A stretch of DNA of 64,000 bases from assembly GCF_937898475.1 (NCBI RefSeq), contig NZ_CALEJS010000026.1:62001-126000 (forward strand), written 5' to 3'. The notes beneath the pieces were generated by a model. It ran no database searches and was not told the DNA's origin. It saw only the letters and a program-made list of their open reading frames with translations. Of this stretch, positions 50,614 through 58,918 are shown in pieces. Made by a program: the position numbers and the translations under genes. Position 1 is the first letter of the stretch. Every line of letters begins with the position of its first letter. This DNA comes from an uncultured Chitinophaga sp. Lineage in GTDB: Bacteria; Bacteroidota; Bacteroidia; Chitinophagales; Chitinophagaceae.

Positions 50614-51731
50614 TGCGTACCATCCGATTTATATTGCAGAAAGAATTCCTGCAGATCTTCAGGAATAAGGCGATGGTAAGGATCATCTTTATCATTCCCA
50701 TTGTACAGCTGCTGGTATTGTCTTATGCCGCTAACTACGAAGTGAAGAACATGGCCATAGACGTAGTGGATTACGACCTTTCTCCCTGGTCGCAACGGCT
50801 GGTGCACAAACTCACTTCCAGCGGTTATTTCAGACTGCAGCGGCATACCTTCAATATTAAGGAGGCATATGAAGACCTGCAGCGCGATAAGGCCGATGTT
50901 GTGCTTGTTGTGCCCCGGCACTTTGAACGCGACCTGGTAAAGGAAGATAAAGCGCCCCTGCAGCTGCTGGTGAACGCGATCAACGGCACCAAGGCTGGCC
51001 TGGCCAATGCCTATGCAGGTAGCATTATCAGGGATTTTAACAAGAACATACGTACAGAATGGCTGGCAATGGACGAGCGCAATGCTCCTCCCGTGATAGA
51101 GGTTACTTATTCCAACTGGTTCAACACCCGCCTGGATTATAAGGTCTATATGGTGCCCGGCATACTGGTGGTATTGATTACCATGATCGGCTCCTTCCTG
51201 TCAGGCATGAATATCGTGAAAGAGAAAGAGATCGGCACAATAGAACAGTTGAATGTAACGCCTATACGCAAGTATCACTTTATCCTGGGTAAGCTGATCC
51301 CTTTCTGGATCATCGCCTTGTTTGAACTGGCTTTCGGCCTGCTGGTAGGCAAACTGGTATTCAGCCTCCCTATGGCGGGCAGCATATGGCTTATCTTCCT
51401 GTTTGCCGCCGTATACCTTTGGGTAATGCTGGGTATGGGACTGCTCATCTCTACTTTTACAGAAACGCAGCAGCAGGCCATGTTCATTGCCTGGTTCTTT
51501 GTGCTCATATTCATGCTGATGAGTGGCCTTTTTACACCTGTAGAAAGCATGCCCGGATGGGCGCAGGTATTGACATGGTTCAATCCTATTGCCTGGTTTG
51601 TGAAAGTGATACGCATGGTGCTGCTCAAAGGCAGCGGCTTGGCTAACATACAGACCTACCTGCTGATCATGCTGGCGTACGCGCTGGTGATGAATGGAAT
51701 AGCGATCTGGAACTATCGTAAAACAACATAA
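50613..51731 (+). CDS. ABC-2 type permease (efflux, second)
   Basis: A 372-residue paralogue of the preceding permease with the same layout: helix MVRIIFIIPIVQLLVLSYAAN, an external domain, then MVPGILVVLITMIGSFLSGMNIVKEKEIGTIEQLNVTP and four more helices. It completes the TolC-HlyD-ABC-ABC-permease-permease exporter, which should expel a small hydrophobic compound; the substrate is unknown. A terminator hairpin lies 42 bp after the stop. Confidence 0.92.
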   Translation: MRTIRFILQKEFLQIFRNKAMVRIIFIIPIVQLLVLSYAANYEVKNMAIDVVDYDLSPWSQRLVHKLTSSGYFRLQRHTFNIKEAYEDLQRDKADVVLVVPRHFERDLVKEDKAPLQLLVNAINGTKAGLANAYAGSIIRDFNKNIRTEWLAMDERNAPPVIEVTYSNWFNTRLDYKVYMVPGILVVLITMIGSFLSGMNIVKEKEIGTIEQLNVTPIRKYHFILGKLIPFWIIALFELAFGLLVGKLVFSLPMAGSIWLIFLFAAVYLWVMLGMGLLISTFTETQQQAMFIAWFFVLIFMLMSGLFTPVESMPGWAQVLTWFNPIAWFVKVIRMVLLKGSGLANIQTYLLIMLAYALVMNGIAIWNYRKTT

Positions 51732-51773
51732 TTAACCGCATTACAGTGTAATACAGTTGTAGGTTTAAGCACG

Positions 51774-51806
51774 GCCGGGATATTCATGTTCCGGCCTTTC
51801 TTTTAA
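51774..51806 (+). terminator. Terminator of the efflux operon
   Basis: GGCCGG (51774-51779) pairs with CCGGCC (51792-51797), and TTTCTTTT follows on the + strand. The stem is short but GC-only. It sits between the convergent permease and MocR genes. Confidence 0.65.
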
Positions 51807-53230
51807 CCTAGCTTCCTGATCAGCTTTCCCAATGTCTTGATCCCTTCTTCCACCTGTTTGTTCCAGGGGTTCCCGAAACTGATGCGTAAACAGTTACGGT
51901 AGCGGTCCTGCAGGGAGAACATGCGCCCAGGTGCAAACGTGATCCGTTGTTTCAGCGCCAGCTCATACAGCTCGTAGGTGTTGATGCTTTCATTCAGGGC
52001 CAGCCACAGTACAAAACCGCCGGTAGGCCGTGTTACCAGGGTATCTTCCGGGAAGTAATCAGCAATGGCCTGTAAATAGCGGAGGCTCTGGGTATGCAGC
52101 TGTTTGCGCATACCGCGCAGGTGATGTTCATAGCGGTCGTTCTCCAGGAAATGCGCAATAGCGGCATGGGGTAGGGAAGGGCAGGCAATAGAGTGGTTGC
52201 GTTTCAGGCGCAGCACTTTGTCCTTATACTTGCCGGGCAGTGTCCAGCCCACACGGTAGCCCGGCGCCAGGGCTTTGGAGAAAGAGTTGCAGGTAAGTAC
52301 AATGCCGCTTTCATCAAAAGTTTTGCAAAGGCTGGGCCGTTCCCTGCCAAAGTAAATATCACCATAGATATCGTCTTCTATCAGCGGGATATCGTACTTC
52401 TCCAGTATGCGTACCAGTTCACGTTTATGGGTGTCGGGCATACAGGAGCCCAGCGGATTATTGAAATTGGTCACAAACAGGCAGGCCTTGATATTAAAGC
52501 GGGGAATAGCCTTATCCAGGTAGTCCAGGTCAACGCCGGTAACCGGGTTGGTGGGCACTTCCAGTACTTTCAATCCCAGGCTGGCGGCCAGCTGCAGCGA
52601 ACCGTAGTAAGCGGGGCTTTCCAGTGCAATGGTGTCTCCCGGCTGGGTCACGGCGCAAAGGCTCAGGGTAAGGGCATCGGTACAACCGCTGGTGGTCACC
52701 ACATCGTCTTCACTGATCACGCCGCCCCACTGTATGCTCATGCGGGCTATCTGCCTTCTCAGGTTCACATTACCCTGTGTGGATTCATAGCCAATCCCGC
52801 CATCGGGCGATTTACGGATGGCCTGCACCATGGATTTGGCTATTTTGGCGGCCGGCAGCATACTGTCTGCAGCCACTGCCAGCGAGAATTTCAGGAGATT
52901 CTCCGCCGTGTTATTGTGGTACACCCGGGAGATCATTTCATTGACCGTTACTTCCGACGCCTTCTTTACCGGCTCACAGGTTTTGGGGATATCCCGCAGC
53001 TTACGCGGACTGAACCGTACATAGTAGCCTGATTTTGGCCGGGGCTCTATCAGTCCTTTTGCTTCCAGGTGATAATAGGCCTGGAAGGCCGTGCTCAGGC
53101 TTACGCCCTGCTCTTTGCTGATAGAGCGTACGGAGGGCAGTTTGTCCCCGATCTTCAGCACTTCTTTTTCTATCAGCTGCTCAATACGGTCTGCTATCTG
53201 CAGGTATAAATGCTCGGCGGTCTTTAACAT
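51803..53230 (-). CDS. MocR-type regulator (GntR helix-turn-helix + aminotransferase domain)
   Basis: A 475-residue regulator; start at 53230 (MLKTAEHLYLQIAD). Residues 1-75 are a GntR winged helix (GDKLPSVRSISKEQGVSLST, AYYHLEAKGLIEPRPKSGYYV). Residues about 115-475 are a fold-type I aminotransferase domain with ESPAYYGSLQLAA, FVTNFNNPLGSCMP, IPLIEDDIYGDIYFG, CNSFSKALAPGYRVGW (PLP lysine) and LRISFGNP. MocR proteins bind direct repeats and respond to PLP or an amino compound. A 40-bp box in front of this gene recurs before the PLP decarboxylase at 56 kb, which suggests the two are linked. Confidence 0.92.
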   Translation of the reverse strand: MLKTAEHLYLQIADRIEQLIEKEVLKIGDKLPSVRSISKEQGVSLSTAFQAYYHLEAKGLIEPRPKSGYYVRFSPRKLRDIPKTCEPVKKASEVTVNEMISRVYHNNTAENLLKFSLAVAADSMLPAAKIAKSMVQAIRKSPDGGIGYESTQGNVNLRRQIARMSIQWGGVISEDDVVTTSGCTDALTLSLCAVTQPGDTIALESPAYYGSLQLAASLGLKVLEVPTNPVTGVDLDYLDKAIPRFNIKACLFVTNFNNPLGSCMPDTHKRELVRILEKYDIPLIEDDIYGDIYFGRERPSLCKTFDESGIVLTCNSFSKALAPGYRVGWTLPGKYKDKVLRLKRNHSIACPSLPHAAIAHFLENDRYEHHLRGMRKQLHTQSLRYLQAIADYFPEDTLVTRPTGGFVLWLALNESINTYELYELALKQRITFAPGRMFSLQDRYRNCLRISFGNPWNKQVEEGIKTLGKLIRKLG

Positions 53231-53237
53231 GGCAAAA

Positions 53238-53277
53238 AATCTGATCTGGTCAAAATTAATAAAACTGTATCTGTTTT
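53238..53277. promoter_or_regulatory. Predicted MocR operator, copy 1
   Basis: A 40-bp box matching 55981-56020 at 36 of 40 positions. It contains CTGATCTGGTC and ACTGTATCTG, a pair of similar half-sites about 24 bp apart in the same orientation. On the minus strand TAATTTTG (53251-53258), an exact -7 element for the MocR gene, lies inside the box, so binding would block that promoter. The divergent DinB gene could be affected too. Confidence 0.65.
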
Positions 53278-53327
53278 GCCTAACGAAAAACAACTTATTT
53301 TGCAGCCATTAAACTCCTTCCGCCAAT

Positions 53328-53813
53328 ATGTTCTATACATCTTTATCTGAACGTTTGCAGCACCAGCATTTTGCCCTGGCCCAGATCATCGCTCCCCTGG
53401 CTGAAGAACAGCTGATGGGCGAACTGGAGCCGGGGAAATGGTCTGTGCATGAGAATATGGCTCACCTGGTAAGCTACCAGCCCCAGTTCCTGAGCCGCCT
53501 GCACCGCATACTGGACAGCCAGGATCCTTTTTTTGACCGCTATATAGGGGATGATGATCCAACTTTCCTCTACTGGCGCAGGCAATCTTCAGGAACCCTC
53601 TTAAAGGAGCTGGAAGCAGATCGCCAGCAGATCATTCAACTGCTGGAAAGCCTCAGCAATGAACAGTTGCTGCGCACGGGCACTCACGCCAGCTATGGCA
53701 AACTGAATATTACAGAATGGACGGAATTCTTCCTGCTGCATGAAGCGCACCACCTGCTTACTATTTTTAAGCTGGTGCATAAAGCCAGGCAGTCCATGGT
53801 CCATGGTCGATAG
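53328..53813 (+). CDS. DinB-family protein
   Basis: A 161-residue four-helix-bundle protein of the DinB/YfiT superfamily. Candidate metal ligands are His46 in HENMAHLV and the His cluster in LLHEAHHLLTI near residue 145, the usual three-His arrangement. Some relatives are thiol transferases; the role here is unknown. It is divergent from the MocR gene across 97 bp that contain the predicted MocR operator. Its last residues (about SMVHGR) are encoded by an intergenic repeat. Confidence 0.83.
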   Translation: MFYTSLSERLQHQHFALAQIIAPLAEEQLMGELEPGKWSVHENMAHLVSYQPQFLSRLHRILDSQDPFFDRYIGDDDPTFLYWRRQSSGTLLKELEADRQQIIQLLESLSNEQLLRTGTHASYGKLNITEWTEFFLLHEAHHLLTIFKLVHKARQSMVHGR

Positions 53814-53824
53814 TCCATAGCATG
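53791..53824. repeat. CCATGG/CCATAG repeat, single arm
   Basis: The stretch contains AGTCCATGGTCCATGGTCGA followed by TAGTCCATAGCATGG. It matches the left arms of the two larger hairpin repeats at 60013 and 60938. The opposite arm is not recognisable here. It supplies the last codons and stop of the DinB gene. Confidence 0.6.
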
Positions 53825-53949
53825 GAACGCAACACCGGTGGAGCTGCTCATGCTCATTGTTACCATCAAGGGATGGAACCGCATGGTAGTGTCTACCCGT
53901 AAACTGCCTGCAGTGCGTAACTACTAACTTATCTACTCCTGGATTTATT

Positions 53950-53999
53950 TTGCGCAACAGAAAAGTTGCACTAATTTGAGCAACTTATTAGTTGCGCAA
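53950..53999. promoter_or_regulatory. Cluster of GTTGC/GCAAC operator-like sites before the ArsR-Ada gene
   Basis: TTGCGCAA occurs at 53950-53957 and again at 53992-53999, ending exactly at the start codon. Between them lies the inverted repeat AAGTTGC...GCAACTT with a 10-base loop. Five GTTGC-type half-sites in 50 bp are more than chance would give and fit a winged-helix regulator acting at its own promoter. Confidence 0.6.
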
Positions 54000-54530
54000 A
54001 TGGATGAACTCTTTAAAGGTCTTGCTGATCCGGTACGCAGGCAGATACTGGAGCTGTTGCTGCAACAGCCGCTGAATGTGAACCAGATCAATGAGCATTT
54101 CGGGGATATTACCCGCCAGGCAGTGTCCAAACATATTAACATGCTGGAAGACTGCGGCTGGATACGGATCTACCAGGCCGGGCGTGAACGCTACGGCTAC
54201 CTCAACAAAACCGCCTTTTATCAGCTCAGAGACTGGCTGCAGCCTTACATGGCAGGCAACCGCCGCTCGCTCAATAACGATCACGGCGTATTCCTCGAGC
54301 GTACCGGCTATAAAAAAGGCACGCCGCTGACATACCCCGTGATGCTGCAGGCCATGCTGAGCAAAGACAAAGATTTTGACGGCCTCTTCTTCAACGCGGT
54401 AAAGACCACCGGTATCTTTTGCAAGCCATCTTGTTCCGCGAACCCCCGTCCCGACAACGTTATTTTTTATGCCACCCGCGATGAGGCCCTGAAGAACGGG
54501 TTCAGGGCCTGTAAACGATGTAAACCATGA
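54000..54530 (+). CDS. ArsR-type winged helix fused to an Ada zinc-binding (methyl phosphotriester) domain
   Basis: A 176-residue fusion. Residues 1-80 are an ArsR winged helix (MDELFKGLADPVRRQILELL, DITRQAVSKHINMLEDCGWI, QAGRERYGYLN). Residues about 108-176 are the N-terminal domain of Ada: DGLFFNAVKTTGIFCKPSC (Cys141, Cys145) and NGFRACKRCKP (Cys171, Cys174), with nearly the E. coli Ada Cys spacing. In Ada the first Cys takes a methyl group from DNA phosphotriesters and turns the protein into an activator through AraC-type helices; here an ArsR helix replaces them and comes first. The gene overlaps alkA by 4 bp and the Ogt gene follows, so it is probably a methylation-sensing regulator. Start at 54000, in preference to a TTG at 53976. 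Confidence 0.88.
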   Translation: MDELFKGLADPVRRQILELLLQQPLNVNQINEHFGDITRQAVSKHINMLEDCGWIRIYQAGRERYGYLNKTAFYQLRDWLQPYMAGNRRSLNNDHGVFLERTGYKKGTPLTYPVMLQAMLSKDKDFDGLFFNAVKTTGIFCKPSCSANPRPDNVIFYATRDEALKNGFRACKRCKP

Positions 54531-55417
54531 TCACCGTACCAGTTAAATATCCTGACCAGTTCTCCTTTGCAGAATGCCTGGTGTTCCTGAGCCGTTCAGA
54601 CCGCGAATGTTTGCACTTTGTAAAGGATGGCTGCCTGCAGCGCATGATCATTCAAGACGGCGCGCCGTTGCTGCTGAAAGTACGTGAAGCCGCCAGTAAG
54701 AAAGCACTCGAAGTAACGGTCACCAATACCTGGGGCATTACTGTTAATGAAGAGGCCATCCGCAACTTCCTTACTCACTGGCTGCACCTGGATGCGGACC
54801 TGCAGCCGTTCTACCAATTTGCTGCACAGGACGAAATACTGGCGCCGCTGGTACAACGTTACAAGGGCCTGCGCCTCATCGGCATCCCTGATCTGTTCGA
54901 ATCCATTACCTGGACCATCACCGGGCAGCAGATCAGTTTGCCTTTTGCTTATACCCTTCGCCGCCGTTTGGTTGAACGTTTTGGCTATCACGAAGTGATC
55001 AACGGAGAAGATCATTATTTATACCCACATCCCGCCGTTATTGCAGGCCTGCAGCCGGAAGATCTTACCAGCATGCAGTTCTCACGCAGCAAGGCGCAGT
55101 ATATCATCGGGATTGCAGCCGCTATGGCCGATGGCCGCTTAAGCAACGCACAGCTGCAGCAGATGGAATATGAAGCCGCCAGGCAATACCTGCTGCAGTG
55201 GAAAGGGGTCGGTAACTGGTCTGCCAATTACGTGCTCATGAAATACTGCCGCTTCCCCGAGGCCCTGCCACTGGAAGATGCAGGTCTGCACAACGCTTTG
55301 CGCAGGCAGTTGCAGCTAACGGCCAAACCTGTACTGGCAGCAGTAAAAGCCTATACAGAACATTGGAAACACCACGCGGCATATGCCACGTTCTATTTAT
55401 GGAGAAGCTTAAGTTAA
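54527..55417 (+). CDS. alkA: DNA-3-methyladenine glycosylase II (AlkA-like)
   Basis: A 296-residue base-excision enzyme that removes alkylated bases from DNA. The helix-hairpin-helix-GPD core is clear: FESITWTITGQQISLPFAYTL, then YLLQWKGVGNWSANYVLMKY (hairpin, residues 221-240) and LPLEDAGLHNAL, where Asp251 is the likely catalytic Asp. An AlkA N-terminal domain precedes it. The start ATGA overlaps the stop of the ArsR-Ada gene, so the two are translationally coupled. Confidence 0.9.
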   Translation: MITVPVKYPDQFSFAECLVFLSRSDRECLHFVKDGCLQRMIIQDGAPLLLKVREAASKKALEVTVTNTWGITVNEEAIRNFLTHWLHLDADLQPFYQFAAQDEILAPLVQRYKGLRLIGIPDLFESITWTITGQQISLPFAYTLRRRLVERFGYHEVINGEDHYLYPHPAVIAGLQPEDLTSMQFSRSKAQYIIGIAAAMADGRLSNAQLQQMEYEAARQYLLQWKGVGNWSANYVLMKYCRFPEALPLEDAGLHNALRRQLQLTAKPVLAAVKAYTEHWKHHAAYATFYLWRSLS

Positions 55418-55422
55418 TTACC

Positions 55423-55908
55423 ATGGATACTTGTCATCACATCTTCCAGTCGCCCATCGGGCCTTTGGGCATTGCAGGCAATGATCAGTATATCAGTCAT
55501 ATCCTGTTCGAACCGCCTGTGATAGAAAATACAGATCAGTTGCCGGATGTTTTCCGGCGTTGCCTGGAAGAACTGGAAGCCTATTTTGCAGGCAGCCGCC
55601 AGGGCTTTGGTTTTCCCATGCAGCAAAGCGGCACCGATTTTCAGCAATCTGTGTGGCAACAATTGTTGACCATTCCCTATGGTACCACCATTTCCTATAT
55701 GCAGCTGGCCAGGCAGATCAATAACCCTAAAAGTATTCGCGCAGTAGGCAGCGCCAATGGCAGCAATCATTTGCCGATTGTGGTACCCTGCCACCGCGTT
55801 ATTGGCAGTAATGGCGCGCTCACCGGCTTTGGTGGCGGCATCTGGCGTAAGAAGTGGTTGCTGGAACATGAGTGGAAACATAAATACGGTACCCAGCAAC
55901 TATTCTAG
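55423..55908 (+). CDS. ogt: Methylated-DNA--protein-cysteine methyltransferase (Ogt/MGMT)
   Basis: A 161-residue suicide repair protein that takes methyl groups from O6-methylguanine. The active-site motif is VVPCHRVIG with Cys123, preceded by the helix-turn-helix IPYGTTISYMQLA and followed by GALTGFGGG. The start at 55423 lies 5 bp after the alkA stop; ATGs further upstream would overlap alkA. It completes the repair operon. The catalytic domain that canonical Ada carries at its C-terminus is here a separate gene. Confidence 0.93.
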   Translation: MDTCHHIFQSPIGPLGIAGNDQYISHILFEPPVIENTDQLPDVFRRCLEELEAYFAGSRQGFGFPMQQSGTDFQQSVWQQLLTIPYGTTISYMQLARQINNPKSIRAVGSANGSNHLPIVVPCHRVIGSNGALTGFGGGIWRKKWLLEHEWKHKYGTQQLF

Positions 55909-55980
55909 GAAACAATTTGTCTGTATTACTCCATCCACTAAAACCAAACTTTTCCAGTTAACAGCCGGCAGCTGTTCGCC

Positions 55981-56020
55981 AATCTGATCTGGTCAATTTT
56001 TATAAAACTGCATCTGTTTT
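55981..56020. promoter_or_regulatory. Predicted MocR operator, copy 2, before the PLP decarboxylase
   Basis: This 40-bp box has 36 identities with the one at the MocR gene (53238-53277), in the same orientation. It ends 59 bp before the decarboxylase ATG, with GAATTTTG, a near -7 element, between. This places the decarboxylase and probably the EamA and DinB genes behind it under the same regulator. Confidence 0.62.
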
Positions 56021-56079
56021 AGATTGTTTTTTTGTGTGAATTTTGCTCTCTCTACCGATATGATCTAAACGTTAGAAAA

Positions 56080-57498
56080 ATGAATGCCCGCCTGGAACAA
56101 GACCTTACACAGCTCAACGATCTGCTGGCAGCAGCGCAGCAATTCAGTGCCGACCTGCTGTCCCGTGTGGATGAACTGCCCGCCAGCATAGCCATGCCCG
56201 AACAGGCGGAAGCGTTGCTGCCACAGGATGGCGCCGGCGCCATCGCTACCCTGAACAGGTTCAGGGAGCAGTACGGCCCTTACCTGGCAGCAGGCGCGGG
56301 TCCCCGCTACTGGGGCTTTGTTACCGGCGGTGTTACACCGGCGGCCCTGGCAGGCGACTGGCTCGCTTCGGCAATAGATATGAATGCGGCTGATAAAGGC
56401 GGTGCGGCTTTTAATATTGAAATAGAAGCGCTGCAACTGGCACGCCAGTTGTTTGGTTTACCCGATACTTTTGCCGGCAGCTTTGTAAGTGGCGCTACCA
56501 TGTCAAACTTTACAGGCCTTGCAGTAGCCCGCCAGTGGCTGGGACGGCAGCAGGGCAAAGATATTGGTCAGCAAGGGCTGGGCGTCTTGCATGATGTACG
56601 CGTGCTTTCCTGCGTACCTCATTCAAGTGTGCCTAAATGCCTCTCTATGCTGGGTATCGGCAGGGATGCACTGGTGAAGATACCAGCGCTGCCCCTGCGC
56701 GAATCAGTGAACATTGCCGCGCTGGAGTCCTGGCTCGAAACACATAAAGATCAGCCGGTCATTTATGTAGCCAGCGCGGGAACTGTCAACACCACTGACT
56801 TTGACGATATCGCCGCCCTGGCCGCCTTAAAAGAACGCTATAATTTCTGGCTGCATATAGATGCTGCCTTCGGCGGATTTGCCGCCTGCAGCCCTAAATA
56901 TGCACATCTGCTGAAAGGATGGGAGGCGGCAGACAGCATCACCATCGATGCACATAAATGGATGAACGTGCCTTACGATGCAGCGATGATCTTTTGCAGG
57001 TATCCTGATCTGCAGGCAGAAACTTTCAAGAATGTTGGCGCCGCTTACCTGGGCGATCCCGCAAAAGATTTCAACTTCATCCATCATGTTCCGGAGAATT
57101 CGCGCCGCCTGCGCGCCCTACCGGCCTGGTATTCGCTGCTGGCATATGGCAGGCAGGGGTATAAGGAGATGGTGGAAGATAATATACGGCAGGCAAAACT
57201 GCTGGGATCATTGATCGATGATAGTCCGCATTTCATGCTCCTGTCGCCGGTAAACCTTTGCGTGGCCTGCTTTACGCTCAACCTTCAGCAGGAAGAGCTG
57301 GCCGCCGCCACCGCCCGTTTCCTGGAGGTGATGGCAACACGTGGCATCGCCTTTATGACGCCGACCGTTTACAAGGATATGCCCGCCATCCGCGCCGCCA
57401 TAGTGAACTGGCGCACTACAGAAGACGATGTCAGGAAAACCTGGCAGGAAATGGAAGATGTTGTTATCAGTAACCGGTTTTTAGTCGCTGACAGCTAA
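56080..57498 (+). CDS. PLP-dependent group II amino-acid decarboxylase family protein
   Basis: A 472-residue fold-type I enzyme of the aromatic-amino-acid/glutamate decarboxylase group. Start at 56080 (MNARLEQDLTQL). Landmarks: GAGPRYWGFVTGGVTPAAL, SGATMSNFTGLAVAR, CVPHSSVPKCLSML (His181 stacks on PLP), VASAGTVNTTDFDDI, HIDAAFGGF (Asp261 bonds the pyridine nitrogen) and DAHKWMNVPYD (Lys293, Schiff base). It probably makes an amine from an amino acid, but the substrate is unknown. It is followed by an EamA exporter gene 18 bp on, and the MocR-type box lies upstream. Confidence 0.88.
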   Translation: MNARLEQDLTQLNDLLAAAQQFSADLLSRVDELPASIAMPEQAEALLPQDGAGAIATLNRFREQYGPYLAAGAGPRYWGFVTGGVTPAALAGDWLASAIDMNAADKGGAAFNIEIEALQLARQLFGLPDTFAGSFVSGATMSNFTGLAVARQWLGRQQGKDIGQQGLGVLHDVRVLSCVPHSSVPKCLSMLGIGRDALVKIPALPLRESVNIAALESWLETHKDQPVIYVASAGTVNTTDFDDIAALAALKERYNFWLHIDAAFGGFAACSPKYAHLLKGWEAADSITIDAHKWMNVPYDAAMIFCRYPDLQAETFKNVGAAYLGDPAKDFNFIHHVPENSRRLRALPAWYSLLAYGRQGYKEMVEDNIRQAKLLGSLIDDSPHFMLLSPVNLCVACFTLNLQQEELAAATARFLEVMATRGIAFMTPTVYKDMPAIRAAIVNWRTTEDDVRKTWQEMEDVVISNRFLVADS

Positions 57499-57511
57499 AA
57501 GCTAAAAGCTC
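57485..57511. repeat. GCTAAAAGCT-type short repeat at a gene 3' end
   Basis: GCTGACAGCTAAAAGCTAAA and a further AGCT follow each other here. The decarboxylase stop codon is the TAA of the first AGCTAA. The stretch fills the gap before the EamA gene. Confidence 0.65.
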
Positions 57512-57516
57512 TGACT

Positions 57517-58434
57517 ATGTTGCAATCCACTCATACAACAAAGGCTTATATCGCTTTAGGCATTGTAAGTATTTTCTGGGGTACCACTTACCTGGCCGCC
57601 CGTATAGGCGTACAGCATATGCATGGCCTGATGCTCTCCGGGGTTAGACAGGCAGTAGCCGGTGTGCTGCTAGTAGGCTTCTTTTTACTCAAAGGTTATA
57701 AGCTGCCCGGTAAGGAGATCCTGTCACGCCTCTTTATTATCGGTACCATGATGCTGGTAGGCGCTAATGGTATGCTTACCTGGGCGCTTAAATATATCCC
57801 CTCCGGACTGGGGGCCATTATTGCCGCCACGGTGCCTATCTGGATGACGATCTTCGGCTTCTTCCTGGTACAACAGAAGAACCGCATATCTCCCTTGCTT
57901 ATAGCGGGGATGGTGATCGGTTTCATCGGGGTGATAGGTATCTTTTCAGACTACCTGGGAGATCTTACCAATCCTGATTTCCGCTTCGGTATCATGCTGG
58001 TGCTGATCAGTTGTTTGTCCTGGTCTATGGGCTCTGTGCTCACCGCCAAATGGGCGCTGGAAGTGAACTATCTCTATGGCGCAGGTTTCGAAATGCTGTT
58101 CAGTGGTATTGTGATGCTGGGCATCACCCTGATCACGGGCGATTTCTTCCAGGCACAGTTCACGGCCGAAGCCTGGGGCAGCCTGCTCTACCTGATCTTC
58201 TTCGGCTCCATATTAGGGTATTCCGCCTATGTCTATACGTTGAACAACCTGCCGCCTTCGCTGGCTTCCGTATACGCATATATCAATCCCATTGTAGCGG
58301 TGCTGCTGGGTTGGCTGGTACTGGACGAACAACTGAACTGGACCACGGCCATGTCCTGCCTGGTTACGCTTACCGGTGTATACATGGTCAATACCGCTGT
58401 AAATAAAAACAAAGAAACGTATGAGCTTAGCTGA
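57517..58434 (+). CDS. EamA/DMT-family exporter
   Basis: A 305-residue inner-membrane protein with ten predicted helices in two EamA repeats. The first repeat opens IALGIVSIFWGTTYLAARIG; the second has SCLSWSMGSVLTAKWAL and ends PPSLASVYAYINPIVAVLLGWLVLDEQLNW, the repeat's conserved end. Such proteins export amino acids, amines or related metabolites. Encoded directly after the decarboxylase, it may export that enzyme's product. It overlaps the next gene by 14 bp. Confidence 0.93.
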   Translation: MLQSTHTTKAYIALGIVSIFWGTTYLAARIGVQHMHGLMLSGVRQAVAGVLLVGFFLLKGYKLPGKEILSRLFIIGTMMLVGANGMLTWALKYIPSGLGAIIAATVPIWMTIFGFFLVQQKNRISPLLIAGMVIGFIGVIGIFSDYLGDLTNPDFRFGIMLVLISCLSWSMGSVLTAKWALEVNYLYGAGFEMLFSGIVMLGITLITGDFFQAQFTAEAWGSLLYLIFFGSILGYSAYVYTLNNLPPSLASVYAYINPIVAVLLGWLVLDEQLNWTTAMSCLVTLTGVYMVNTAVNKNKETYELS

Positions 58435-58888
58435 GTATACCGCCGCACAGGAAACTGCAAAAGGCCTGGAACAGGTGATCGCGGTAGTGATACCGCAATT
58501 GCAGCAGTTCACCCAGGCAGAAGCGGCGGCCAGGCCTGCCCCCGGTAAATGGAGTAAAAAGGAGATCATCGGTCATTTGATAGATTCTGCTCTGAATAAT
58601 CATCAGCGCTTTGTACGCGCACAGCAGGGGCCCATTGAAATGCCCGGCTATGATCAGAACTTCTGGGTGGAAGCCCAGGGTTACCAGGATGCCGACTGGG
58701 AAACGCTGGTCCTGGTATGGGCCACTATCAATGGCAACCTGGCGCGTGTAATGCAGCTCATCCCGGCTGAAGCTTTACAACAAACCTGCAGAATAGGGAA
58801 CCATGAGCCGGTAACATTGGAGTTCCTGGTAACAGACTACCTGGATCACTTCAAACATCACCTGCGTCAGCTGCAGGTGAGCTTTTAA
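58421..58888 (+). CDS. DinB-family protein (YfiT-like)
   Basis: A 155-residue four-helix protein. Candidate metal ligands are the His in KKEIIGHLIDSALNNHQR and the HxxxH in TDYLDHFKHHLRQLQ. It belongs to the DinB_2/YfiT group; some members act as thiol-dependent transferases. It overlaps the EamA gene end by 14 bp, so the decarboxylase, exporter and this gene form one operon, closed by the terminator at 58919. It is the second DinB protein within about 5 kb. Confidence 0.83.
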   Translation: MSLAEYTAAQETAKGLEQVIAVVIPQLQQFTQAEAAARPAPGKWSKKEIIGHLIDSALNNHQRFVRAQQGPIEMPGYDQNFWVEAQGYQDADWETLVLVWATINGNLARVMQLIPAEALQQTCRIGNHEPVTLEFLVTDYLDHFKHHLRQLQVSF

Positions 58889-58918
58889 ACTGAACGATTT
58901 AGATAGAAGTATAGAACA

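Noticed and set aside
52193..53032. A 279-codon open frame on the + strand opposite the MocR gene.
   Set aside because: It lies wholly inside a clearly recognised gene on the other strand and shows no domain, promoter or ribosome site; it is a by-product of codon use in this GC-moderate genome.
53238..56020. The two 40-bp boxes as ends of a 2.7-kb mobile element carrying the alkylation-repair genes.
   Set aside because: They are direct, not inverted, repeats, no transposase or target duplication is visible, and each sits at a promoter of a PLP-linked gene, which fits operators better.
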